Assembly: GCA_964017195.1 (NCBI GenBank) | Contig: OZ024890.1 | Span: 68,873,376 to 68,937,375 of the forward strand | Source: Siderastrea radians | Lineage: Eukaryota; Cnidaria; Anthozoa; Scleractinia; Rhizangiidae | Length of the DNA stretch: 64,000 nucleotides | Direction of reading: 5' to 3' | Part shown: positions 1 to 10,400 of the stretch, piece after piece | Position numbering within the stretch: the stretch's first letter is position 1 | Layout of the letters: each line of letters opens with the position of its first letter | Program-made: the position numbers and the translations under genes | Notes under the pieces: generated by a model | What the model was told of the DNA's origin: nothing | The model's input: only the letters and a program-made list of their open reading frames with translations | The model's database searches: none

Positions 1-279
1 CCCCTTTTTCATTGACAAAAGTAGGGCCGCCCATTCTTGAGTGGGCTGTGCCAAGACTGTTTGTCCATCTTCGAGTGGAAATAATGGCGCTTTTGTCAAT
101 GATCTCAGATGATTTGGAAGAATCAATTTAAATGCTTATAGTAATTGTCTTCATCGCACTTTTGTTTCAAAGTTCAGCAATACCTCGGTTTTCTTATTAC
201 TTTCGTTTTTCTGGTCTTTGTCACCTCCACCCACATGAACGCCAACAAACAACATCAATAAAAGGGCGAGAGTAATTAA

Positions 280-677
280 AGGGGCAGTTAGTAATCACGA
301 GGATTTTGCTCGCGTTTGATCCCACTGAAAAGCCAATAGTCACATTAACATAATATGAAAGCCTAAAAATATTGGTCATTTTCTTGTTCAGACACCATAC
401 TAATTCAGTGAAGCTATTACTAAGTGTCTTTGGCCACGGATGGCCAAGATGGAAATGGATTACAATTTGAAAACGTCTGGCGGACGTTTTCAAATTCTGT
501 GCTTGTATCTTACAAAAATCATTGAAAACTTATTATGGTTTGCTCTCCTTGCAAAAACTCACTTGATATCTCCCTCTTGACGTACCAGGAGCATTTTGTA
601 TGTGAGTGAAGGCATTTTATCTCAATTTCAGCGAAGTTTTGACGAAACGCGAGCAAAATCCCCGTGACACTGCCCCT
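280..677. mobile_element. MITE with TTAA target-site duplication
   Basis: The ends are inverted copies of each other (start AGGGGCAGTTAGTAATCACG; end reads as the reverse complement of AGGGGCAGTGTCACGGGGAT). They continue about 40 bp inwards and include GGATTTTGCTCGCGTTT. TTAA lies directly outside each end (276-279 and 678-681). No protein is encoded. A second small palindrome sits at about 466-495. TTAA duplications are typical of piggyBac and Kolobok elements, so this is probably a non-autonomous member of one of those groups. Confidence 0.8.
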
Positions 678-1545
678 TTAAATTGTAGAACAGTTTAACC
701 ATTCTTCTACACGTGCGATGGCAAGCTAACGGGACTCTGCTTACATGGACTGGCGACCTTGTCACACATGGCCATGGTTTAGTGACCTTTGATTTCACGG
801 CCGGATGCCAATCGCCGCGCCCTGGAGGCCTCTGACTTTCTCGACTGTCCCGTACTCGGTCGTCCGTTCATGATATCTGTGTATGCATATAAATATAAAT
901 ACATTTTTTTAACATAATCATTTTTGCCTTTTATGCCATTGCAGTGTAGGGCCTTTAAAATGTTTATTTCACTGATCAATCAATAAAACTCTGGAACAAT
1001 TAAGGATGGAGGGAGAAATAACGGCCTGAAAAAAAATTAGGGAGACGGGAGAAACGACTTTTGACAATAGGGAGAAGGGACAACCAGCACGGAAAGGGAG
1101 AAGGGAGAATATCATCTTTTTAAAGTTAGTTATTATTTATTATTAGACATTTCCCTTTGTTTGCAGTATTCAAGTCACAGCAAAAACAAACACATTTGTG
1201 CCCAGAAACGTGATTTGTTGTTGAGTGGTCGGATCTGGTCGAGAAGAGGCAGACAGTTATATCCAGAGAGGACTGCTCGGTACCCGACGTAGCGATTGTA
1301 CAAAAGGGCTCCGAAAGCTTTTCAAGTAAACGGTAACCTCACTGTAGGGAATTTAAACGCTTTAAAACCATTGGTCAGGAAGGAAAAGAAAATTAGGGAG
1401 GAGGGAGAAATGGCCGAAAAAATTAGGGAGGGGGAAGAAAAATGAGGGAAAAAATAGGGAGATCAGTTATTTAACAGCCTGTTCCCCTTCCCTCTATTTT
1501 TACGTTAAGATCACTGAAACTCCACACCATTCCATGCTTTTTAGC
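678..1545. other. Non-coding, purine-rich patches
   Basis: I see no gene here. Two purine-rich stretches (about 1005-1110 and 1380-1470) share the words TTAGGGAG, GGAGAA and GGCC..AAAAAATTAGGGAG. They are probably remains of one decayed repeat. The short open frames are unsupported by codon use or any recognisable motif. Confidence 0.4.
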
Positions 1546-1640
1546 GGGATCATTTGCGGTTCGAGTTGGGGATCATTTGTGGTCCTGGGATCATTTGCGG
1601 TCCAATCTGGGGATCATTTGCGGTCGGGGATCATTTGCGG
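1546..1640 (+). repeat. Five-copy short array GGGGATCATTTGCGGTC
   Basis: The word GGGATCATTTGCGGT occurs at about 1546, 1568 (one change), 1587, 1609 and 1626, with irregular 17-22 bp spacing. The spacing is too irregular for a simple satellite. It has no reading frame and is not CRISPR-like. Confidence 0.75.
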
Positions 1641-1957
1641 CGCTGTACAGTCCTTCTCAGGCCTACACTTACCCGGACGATCATATTTTACCGACTTATG
1701 ATTACCGACCTGTTATAATTGTTTAAGCTGTTAGAAAAAAGGGATTGCTTCTATAACTGTTGTTATAAAAAAAATCAGACGTAGGCTATCTTTTTCTTAC
1801 CATATTGTTTTCCTTACACACCACAGAAGGGCAAGCTTTGTTCTCAACAAAAGCGGGCTAACTCTTTCTCTGCCACCTATTTAATGCACCACCAAAGACG
1901 GCCAAAATCGATCGTAGTATTTTGGTTGCAAAAAGAAATTTAGCAAAGGGTTTGTAC

Positions 1958-2177
1958 CTGCCGGTATGTCTCACATAAAACAAAAACTTCCCGTAGTCAA
2001 ACAAAAGCAATTCGTCGTCTGTCCCCGACACTGCACAGCTCAGCAGAGATCCTTCATTCCCCTTATCAGAGGTTTTCATCCACAGACACACCGTCACGGC
2101 CTTGAGGCTTGGTATGCCACGTAGGATGACGTAGTCACTGGTCCATTTTCGAGGAAATTGGAGAGCGTAATTGTTTG
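1958..2177 (-). pseudogene. Pentraxin-domain exon (N-terminal half of the domain)
   Basis: Read on the minus strand, an acceptor (TATTTTGCAG, just before 2177) opens an exon of 220 nt that ends at a CAG|GTACAA donor (after 1958). It encodes about 73 residues including YALQFPRKWTSDYVILRG, then PSLKAVTVCLWMKTSDKG and LLLFDYGKFLFYVRHTG. These match the start of the pentraxin (C-reactive protein/neuronal pentraxin) lectin fold. The incoming phase (1) agrees with the upstream exon at 2339-2855; the outgoing phase is 2. I find no exon for the second half of the domain between 1 and 1958. The gene either runs out of the window to the left or is truncated. Confidence 0.75.
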
Positions 2178-2338
2178 CTGCAAAATAAAGACGAATGAAA
2201 TAAGTCAAGCATTTGATGAACTTTAAAGATGCAATATGCGAGGAGTCACCGTCAAGGACAAAAAACTTCTAATTGATAATAGCAGCTTTTAACTCCCAAA
2301 ATACAAAAACGAGTTAGTGAAGAGGTCAATATATGTAC

Positions 2339-2855
2339 CTTGTCTTTGTGCAAAACGCTCTGCATTCGACTTGTTCAGACTTCCGATGTTTTTGTCCAGT
2401 AACTCTACCGTTTTGGATAAAGGTTGGGTGGTTTAGTTTATCACATCGCTTAGATTTTCTTTAATTTTTCCAAGAGACAGCATTTGTTTATCCAAGGTCT
2501 GCAATTTTCTCGAGATCAAATTATTTTTCTTCTCCATCGTTTTGAACAAAGTTTGGATGGTTTGGTTCATCGCATTCTGATTTCCCCGAACCTTGTCCAG
2601 GGATAGCATTCGTTTATCCAAGGCTTGAATTTTTTACACAAACTCATTATATTTCTTGCCCACTGACTCCAATCCGCTCTTTTTGTCAGCGAGAGTGATA
2701 TTGGCTTCTCGGGCAGCAGACACAACAACCTCGTTATTATCTCCAGAGATAAGAACTTTCCCATCTGATGTTGTTGTGTTGGCCCGCTTAGTCGAGATAA
2801 CATGGGGAACAGCCATAAAACACAAATAAAACCACATGAAAGTTGTAGCAAACAT
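2339..2855 (-). pseudogene. Signal peptide and coiled-coil exon of a broken pentraxin-type gene
   Basis: The minus-strand ATG at 2855 starts a signal-peptide-like stretch (MFATTFMWFYLCFMAVPHV) and then a Ser/Thr linker. A heptad-rich coiled coil follows, with two related blocks containing QALDKRMLSLDKV and QTLDKQMLSLGKI. The exon ends at an ACAAG|GTACAT donor in phase 1, matching the pentraxin exon downstream on this strand. Signal peptide, coiled coil and pentraxin is the layout of long or neuronal-type pentraxins, which act as secreted oligomeric lectins. Two in-frame TAA stops (near 2636 and 2433) interrupt the coiled coil. I therefore call it a pseudogene, unless these are sequencing errors. 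Confidence 0.7.
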
Positions 2856-2934
2856 GTTGACAGATAAAAGCCCCTAGGTAAGACTGAAGTCTTCTCCTAG
2901 TGTCGACATACTGAGCAGTACAACGTAAATAGAA

Positions 2935-5477
2935 CGCCGGCAGCCGGTCAAGGTTGTCAAAACACTAAATGACCGGCAGTTCTATATTTTTGACAAATTT
3001 AGGAAAATCGAATAATTTATCCGATCTAAACTATGACATTTTGATTAAGATGTGTTAAGCGATTCGGAGGACCTTAATAGTTTTTAAACTCAACCTTTTG
3101 TTTACGCTGGGCAGAGAGTACGAAGCGAGGTGTTGTCGCACTTAGGTTCTGTTCATGGCCGACTGCCGGTCAAGGTTTTCATAACTCTAAATGACCGTCA
3201 GTCCGATTTAGTTTACAATTTCGGGAAAATCGACGAACTTAACCGATCAATGAGTGATATGTTGATTAAGATGTGTTCAGCGATTCGGAAGAGTCCTTTT
3301 CTTCTCAAACTATACCCTTTGTTTATCCTGGGCCATGAGTTGCGAATCAACTGCCGGTCAAGGTTGTCACAACACTAAATGACCGGCAGTCAGATTTTTT
3401 TGTGTGTGTGTGTGTTTTCCTTGCCAAATTCAGAAAAGTCGAAGAATGTATCAAAACTAAACTATGATATTTTATTTGAGATGTGTTAAGGGCTTCGGAA
3501 GACCTTAATAGTGTTAAACTCAACGTTTTACGCTGGGTATCTGTGTCGTTACACTTGGATTCTGTTCAGGGCTGACTCCTAGTGTAGGTCAAGGTTTTCA
3601 AAACACTAAATGACTGGCAGTACGATTTGTTTGACAATTTCGAGGATCTTCTTTACATTTAATTTCGGTGCTTGTTGCTTCATTTGTGACGAAGAGATAT
3701 AAGTAAACGACCGTAAAAAGCTGGAAGATAGAGGCGAAAATCGATTGCAAACCTTCGGACGTCTTCACCTTCTCAGACTCTTCGCACTCTCACGTGGTGC
3801 AAATTTCCCGCCAACAATGGCGTAAAGTGTCACGTAACACCACAAGCACTACAGATGCAGAAGCACTTCCTTATTCTCGCTGGGCAAAACGAAAGTTAAA
3901 TGGTTTTACTAACGCAGATCTTTTCTCTTGATAAAAGTTTTACAAAAACTGTAGCTAGAAAATTTTGATTCTCAAACAGTTGCTACAGTAATACTTAACC
4001 AGAAATAAAGATTCTCTCTCCCAACACAAAATTACGTAATGTTACATTACTTAGCTTCGTACTCAAAGGTCAAGCGTAAAACCAAGGGTTCAGTTTCGAA
4101 ACGAAACTCTTTCGAATCGTTTAACACATCTTAATCAAAATGCCATAGTTTAGTTTGGATAAATCCTTCGATTTTTTCTGAATTTGGCAAAAAACATCAG
4201 ACTGCTGGTCATTTAGTGTTTTGACAACCTTGACCGACAGTTGATTCGCAACTCCTGGCCCAGGATAAACAAAGGATATAGTTTGAGAAGAAAAGGACTC
4301 TTCCGAATCGCTTAATACATTTTCATCAACATATCATTCATTGATCGGTTAAGTTCGTCGATTTTCCCGAAATTGTAAAATAAATCGGACTGACGGTCAT
4401 TTAGAGTTACGAAAACCTTGACCGGCAGTCGGCCCTGAACAGAACCTAAGTGCCACAACACATCGCTTCGTACTCTATGTCCAGCGTAAACAAAAGGTTG
4501 AGTTTAAAAATCGCTTAACAAATCTTAGATCGGATAAATTATTCGATTTTCCTAAATTTGTCAAAAATGTAGAACTGCCGGTCATTTATGCATCTATCAA
4601 TGGTTTGCCCCAGGATGGGGGGGGGGGGGGGCAACCCCAGGGGAATCTGACATCTTCAGGTTTTTGAATGTCAATTTCCCCACCCTTGGGTCGCCATTAA
4701 GAGTCAAATCCCTACCCCTGGGGATCACAGTCCTTGAATAGTAATGTCGACGCGTGCCTCAGGCACTCACAACACTTAATTGCAGAACACAGCTACTCCA
4801 GAAGATATCCTGGTGACAAATGGTACCACCAACTGCGTGCAATTCCCCAAATTTCCCCAAATGTAGAGGGCATATTCTAGCTGTTCAAATTGTACACTGC
4901 CATTAATATTATGTGTGTACTGCGTGCATTGTTGTCATGAGATATTTTAGCATTGCTGGCAATTTAACACACATTTTGTACTCCTGACAATACCTGTACT
5001 GTCATGACCTGTGAATTGCTTGATTTTCTTTTTCCTTGTCTGAGCTGCTTTTGCTGTCCTCTGTGCATAACACTGTGTGTTATAAAACTTTAAAGGCAGA
5101 TAACTGAAGGATGTTAAAAACAACAATTGTTTGCTTCAAAAACATCAAGATGCTCCTTAATATTGCTCATGAAGAGAAAGGCCGAGTAAAGAACGTGGGA
5201 AGCTCATCCAAATGACTTCTGGGTATTTTCCAAGATGGTAAACCACTCATTCCCAGGCCCTCTCTATGTTCCAAGATAGGACCAAGTCAGATTTTTCTCC
5301 CAGCCAGGGGACCGTTGTGGATGTCAAAATCCCTACCCGGGTAGAGCTTTACAAAGTCAAATTCACGTGGGTTGCCCGAACCCCCCCCCCCCCCCACCTC
5401 CCCATCCTGGGGAAAACCATTGATAGGTGCATTAGTGTTTTGACAACCCTGACCGGCTGCCTGACATTTAGTCACAG
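2935..5477. mobile_element. Fold-back element built of palindrome-bearing subrepeats
   Basis: The left arm (about 2935-3640) and right arm (about 4020-5477, interrupted by the MITE at 4589-5431) are inverted copies over several hundred bases. Each arm holds repeated units of about 200 bp. Every unit carries a roughly 43-bp imperfect palindrome that starts CTGCCGGTCAAGGTT and ends AACACTAAATGACCGGCAG (near 2940, 3164, 3349, 3575 and, inverted, 4203, 4388, 4573). The 11-mer CGTAAATAGAA lies just outside both ends (2924-2934 and 5478-5488), a plausible target-site duplication. No transposase is present. The open frame at 3130-3378 is repeat sequence. Confidence 0.75.
4589..5431. mobile_element. 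Nested MITE with TTA target duplication and G/C-run ends
   Basis: The inverted ends read TGCATCTATCAATGG and, reverse-complemented, TGCACCTATCAATGG. Each is followed by CCCCAGGATGGGG and then a long G run (left) or C run (right). TTA flanks both sides (4586-4588 and 5432-5434). The equivalent uninserted sequence survives in the sister repeat near 4207 (CATTTAGTGTTTTG), which confirms a 3-bp TTA duplication. That size suits PIF/Harbinger-type elements. Two open frames at 5266-5526 are shadows across the terminal repeat. Confidence 0.8.
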
Positions 5478-5488
5478 CGTAAATAGAA

Positions 5489-7366
5489 ACTGAACAAGTA
5501 TTTTTTGCTCGATCAAGATTGTGCAATCATCCTAACATAAAAGACTAATATCTCGCTTACAAAAATATTACTGATATTATACAGTACCTAGAATTGCTAT
5601 CTGTTATTCTTATGAATGGCTTTACTGAGCATGCTGAACGTACTTGGCTAGACGTATTACACGCATACGAACTCGAAATGTTTTGAGGCGAACTCAGAAC
5701 GCAATTTACTCTCACTGTTATTATGTAAAAATATGCTGTGGCAGTTGGTTCCTCAGTTTTTTGACCATTTTGGACATTTTTCTTTTGTTTTAGCTGTCAC
5801 TGAATTTTGTGGATTCAGACATTGGTGGCATTTCTTATTATAATCGTGAATCCGGGAAAGAAGAAATTACATTATATTATTAAAAGGCTTTATACGAAAA
5901 AAAACAAATTCAAAATACTATTTACCGGCTCATTTTTTTGACTGGATTCTATACTTCAAAGAAGTCCAGGTCACCGATCAGTACAAATGAAATCTCCCTC
6001 ATCTTCGAACTCATTCATTTTCTAACTTTTATCACACGGAGGGAGGCATCAAAATCTGCTAACATATGGAGTATGTTTTAATGCATCGAATCCACAAAAA
6101 GGTAAATTTCTTCTCTCTATCAGTAGAATTACATTCTCCGCATTTTAACCTCCCAGAAGCCCTAAAAAATCCAGGTAATCTAAGCAAGACACAATTTTTA
6201 TCGACAAGACTTTTAAAACTTCTGGACACCTCGCTACTTTTACTTTAAGTCTGATAAGCTCTAAGACATCTGAGGTACTGTTTTGTAAGTTCGTTTCTAG
6301 TCTAAATTTCTTCTCCCCACCGTTCAGGAGTTCGTTTCCTGATAGTGGGCTAAACATGGGTCGCATGGAAAGGATTCCCGATTTTCTTTCTGACCGGCCT
6401 ATGAAAACCGTACAAAGAGTGCAATTCAGTGATTTATTTCCTTGGTGATACATGCAAATGTTAAAATTATGTCCACGTTGAAAATAATGTCGAGTTACGG
6501 TTCTCACCCCTGCCTCGGCCGATTTGTTTCTTGGTGATGGCGGTCGGATCGAATTTGCAAGCGAGTGCTCGAAGTCTCGGGGACAATATACTTCAATCTG
6601 TTAACATCTCTACTGTTTAACTAAGGGCCAATCAGACTGCGAGTTTTGGCCGCCGGCACAAGGTTAAGTGAGTTGTATCAGGCTCAATTTTTAGCGAGTT
6701 CCCCATCTAAGAGAATGTGAGAGCGATGCTAAAATTCGGTCTGATCAGGTTAGGCCAATGAGCTCGCGAAAATTCCGACGTTGTAAAACACAGTAACGCT
6801 CATTGCAACTGACAAGTCCTGCAGTTATTCATGTCGGCCGTTTTCGAGCGACTCTGCTTTTCATCTCATTCCACACGGCTGTAAAAGTGAGGTGTTTTAA
6901 TGAGCCATAGATGATTCCAGAACTGGCTAAATTTAAAGCCGGCTACTAACAACAGTTCGCGGCTCTTTTGTGCGTAAGATTGCCTACTGAGCCATACAAT
7001 GTGGTGTCGAGCATTTGTATTGTAAAGGTGAAAGGCCATTTTCTTGGAAAAACAAATTAGCAAAAAAGCAATCGCAAAATGCGTCACCGATGTTTCTCTT
7101 AGCCATCAGTCAGTAAAATCATTGCTACTGTTACTTCTTATCTACTTACGCATCCAAAGCAAAAAATTCATCCAGTGACAAGCTAAAACAGTTTTTTTAC
7201 GGTTATGGTTGATAAAAGGTTTTAAGAGTTTAGGAAACCACTTATTGGATGTATCATTGTTAATCCAATTGTCACTCAGTCAAGCAAATAAGGAAGTTCA
7301 CACAATGGTTACTGATTTATGCAAAAACAAGCTCAAAACTGTTCTAATTTTGAACGCACCACGGCA
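5489..7366. other. Intergenic DNA upstream of the signal-peptide exon
   Basis: I see no supported gene. Open frames at 6066-6248 (+) and 6145-6507 (-) overlap, have no recognisable motif and are probably chance. The last part (about 7000-7150) resembles 12,590-12,740 (shared TTTTCTTGGAAAAAC, AAAATGCGTCA and CAGTCA words) and marks the start of a duplicated segment. The promoter of the downstream gene should lie here, but no clear TATA or initiator stands out. Confidence 0.35.
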
Positions 7367-7430
7367 ATGGCCCATCGCAACAAAATGCGGGCGGTTTGGG
7401 CTGTGTTTCTGCTCTTTGCCCTTTGGCAGG
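7367..7430 (+). CDS. Signal-peptide exon (proposed exon 1)
   Basis: ATG at 7367 sits in a good context (G at -3, G at +4). It begins [16 protein letters not shown] and ends in FALWQ, a short basic start plus a hydrophobic core typical of a signal peptide. A strong donor, CAGG|GTAAGT, follows 64 nt later and leaves phase 1, exactly the phase needed by the 32413 acceptor. No other open frame with a matching phase was noticed between this exon and 32413, so I assign it to the mucin-like gene. The exon is too short to stand out as an open frame; the longer frame over it (7209-7511) is a different frame. It could instead belong to a gene whose other exons were missed. Confidence 0.55.
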
Positions 7431-10400
7431 GTAAGTTTTAGTTGTTACTCCTTTGCATTCTCAAAACGTGACGGTCTTGCGTTGGGTATTAAATTTTCAC
7501 GATATTTTTAAAGGTTTTAATAATATCTCAGACATAACTGTCAAGCTGATGCACTAAGAAAGTCACTTCCCGTAATATACTAGCTCCTTATAACTTAACT
7601 ACAGTCTCAGAGACCGATAATAACTACAACAACTACAATCTCAGATACCGCTAATGATTTCCTTTGGGTCCAACATTTGTGGTGTTCGTAATAACAAATG
7701 TGTAACAGCGAATTTGTCTTCATTAATGTGTCTTTATTAGCGGGGCCTGACCTTGATAGCGTGATATCTGTAAGGCGACAAGTGACTGTCTTCTTTTTAT
7801 CCAGAGGAAAACAAAACATTAGAGGTCATAGTTAAGTTCTTTGACACTGATTAGAAAATAAGAAACTAACTTTGGCCCGCAACGCAAGACACTAGCTCTC
7901 CCGCTAGAGGTGCATTGTCCGGATGAACTTGGACAAACAACATTTACTTCGATTGGTTATGCGTCTATCAGCTCGTCCCTATAAAGACGGACAACAAGAC
8001 GGATGATGGGCCCGAACCAACTACCGGTTTAAGAATGTCTAAAAGATGCCCACATCTTTATACAGACGAACAACCACATTCATAACCAAATAAACTAAAC
8101 ATGCCAGACGGATCATAATATAACTCTTGTTTAAATACGGTCATTGATATATCACTCACTTTGACGTTCAGCCTAGTTAGCCCACCCACGCTTAACTACA
8201 GACATGGATCTGAGATAGGATCACGCCGTCTTTTCGAGCGAATTTAAATGATCGCCAGGTACAAGGAACAATTTAGCCATTTGGTGCGACGTTACACTGT
8301 CAGCCGGCTACAAGTTGAGTGGAACTTTTCCTAAGCGAACAGCTTGGTTCAATACCCCGAACGCATCAGTTTCGTAGATGAAAAATTGTCAGCATAGAGG
8401 GCTGTGTAGCATATCGAAATGAGTATTACTATTTCATTGCAAATTTCTAACGAATGTGCTACTGGAAAATAACTTGACTTTCATTTTAATGTTCAAGCTT
8501 AAGGAATTCAGACATTAGGTCCACGCTGCATGGCTTATAAATAGAGGTTTGATCGCAGGTGTTTTGATGTTTTCAACAGTACTCTAGAACTTTCTAAGGT
8601 TTCTACCCGTCAAATCAGTTAACTGAGGCATGCGAAACGGAAAGTATGAATAGCTTTTGCAATTCTTGTAATCCAACGAGTTCGTTTTCTCGTATCCAAG
8701 CGTGTACTGCCGAAGTAGGGCAGGATTCTAGGGCGGACACATTTATCTGGTTCTTTATATTCGGCTGATATAGTGAGAGTTGTTAATAGAAAAGTAACTC
8801 TGATTGTTCTCCGGAAACACCGCCGGCCCTGTTCAGTAAAATCATTTCTTTTTGTTCTTGTTGTGTTAAGAAAACCGTAACGGAACTCTTTAAGCACATC
8901 GTAGGAAAAGCCATAAGAGGTATAAAATCAATTAAACAATCCTCAAAATGGTAAAATGGATGTTAAGCCTTGACTGAATTTTTCGATGAACATTTTTGTA
9001 TGAGTCCGCAGTTCATAATAATACAATTATACTCATCAGAAATTCATTGTCACATAAGAATTAATATAAAAATACCCTTCCTCACCCGTAACAACCTTTT
9101 ACATGACCTAAATTAGTCGATTCATGTAAAATTCCACCGACGAGGTTAGAAGCGCAGCTTTGAGGCTAGCTTTTAGAAAATATAAAATGATAATTGTTCA
9201 TCCCATATTTATCCCAGAGGCTATGACATTATGTGCATTAGAGAATGGCAGCCTTAGTGATGTCTCTGGCTTAAAAGTTAATAGTTATAAAAACAAACTT
9301 TAAGTCTGTAATAGAATCCTTAACATTTTAAAAGTTTCTAACGGACATAGTGTGCACCAATTTATGACAAGAAACAGACGCTTAGAATGTTTGTATGTTT
9401 TGATTACTTGTCACGCATTTGAACACGCTACAATTTGTCGGCAAGGAGAAAAGAGAAAACAAACCAAAACAAGAAATAACTGAAGAAATGAGGACGATTT
9501 TAAAACTGCCAAGTTATAAGTTGAGTTTGGTGACTTAAAAATTTACAACACCTGTCTTAAAGAACAATTTTAACTCATAAATCACTGAAGGTAAATATCC
9601 TTTGCAGTATGTTAAATACCTCTTGGACTGTTCGACCATGCAAGAATCTAAGAGGAGGCAGCATGGCTGAGTAGTTAGGATGATGGACTTGAAATTCGGA
9701 GGTCCGGATTCAAGCCCCACCCTGACCTCAAGCTGGAGTTGTTTTAGGGTAGTCGCGGCTACAACTCCTCAGTCACGCTTATAATACTAATATGCCTCTT
9801 GACAGACGGGGTTTTTAACCATGTTATTTTCAATTTGAATTATCTGTTAATGAAGTTCAGTGCTCGGCTCCACTAGCAACGTATGCTGTAAACAATGACC
9901 GAGGATAAATAAAGGAAATTTACGTTTTATTTATTTTAGGTTGCCAACTAACTACACGATTAAGTGTTGCTTAGCTGAACTTTCAGCCCTAGGCCTTGTT
10001 GTTGAAGGCAGTGTGAACGCTGATGATTCCTGTATATTCTTTTTGCCCCACATTTTAAATTTGGGTGCTTTCGAACCGACTTGAAATTAACAGTGGAAAC
10101 CATTCTTAACAAGAAATACCTTAACTAACGTTTAATCCGGCGAGGTTAGCGATAATCGACGTCTGAATAACCTACACTGTGGACATTCGTGTTAATGTAC
10201 TGCGCGTCTTGCCTTTGCCACTCAGTTTGACAAATTATTCGTTTCCGTTTCCGTTTGCAAACGCATGCTTTTTTTAATGCACTTTCGCCCGTCTTCCATG
10301 GAACCAACACGATCGTAGACGCTGATGAAAACGGAGAGATATTCGAAAACAGATTCAAAAGTGGGAGTTTTGTAAACGCATCGTTTTGAAAGCAAATTGT

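Noticed and set aside
9655..9740. tRNA gene
   Set aside because: A and B boxes are present but no acceptor or anticodon stem pairs. Treated as a SINE.
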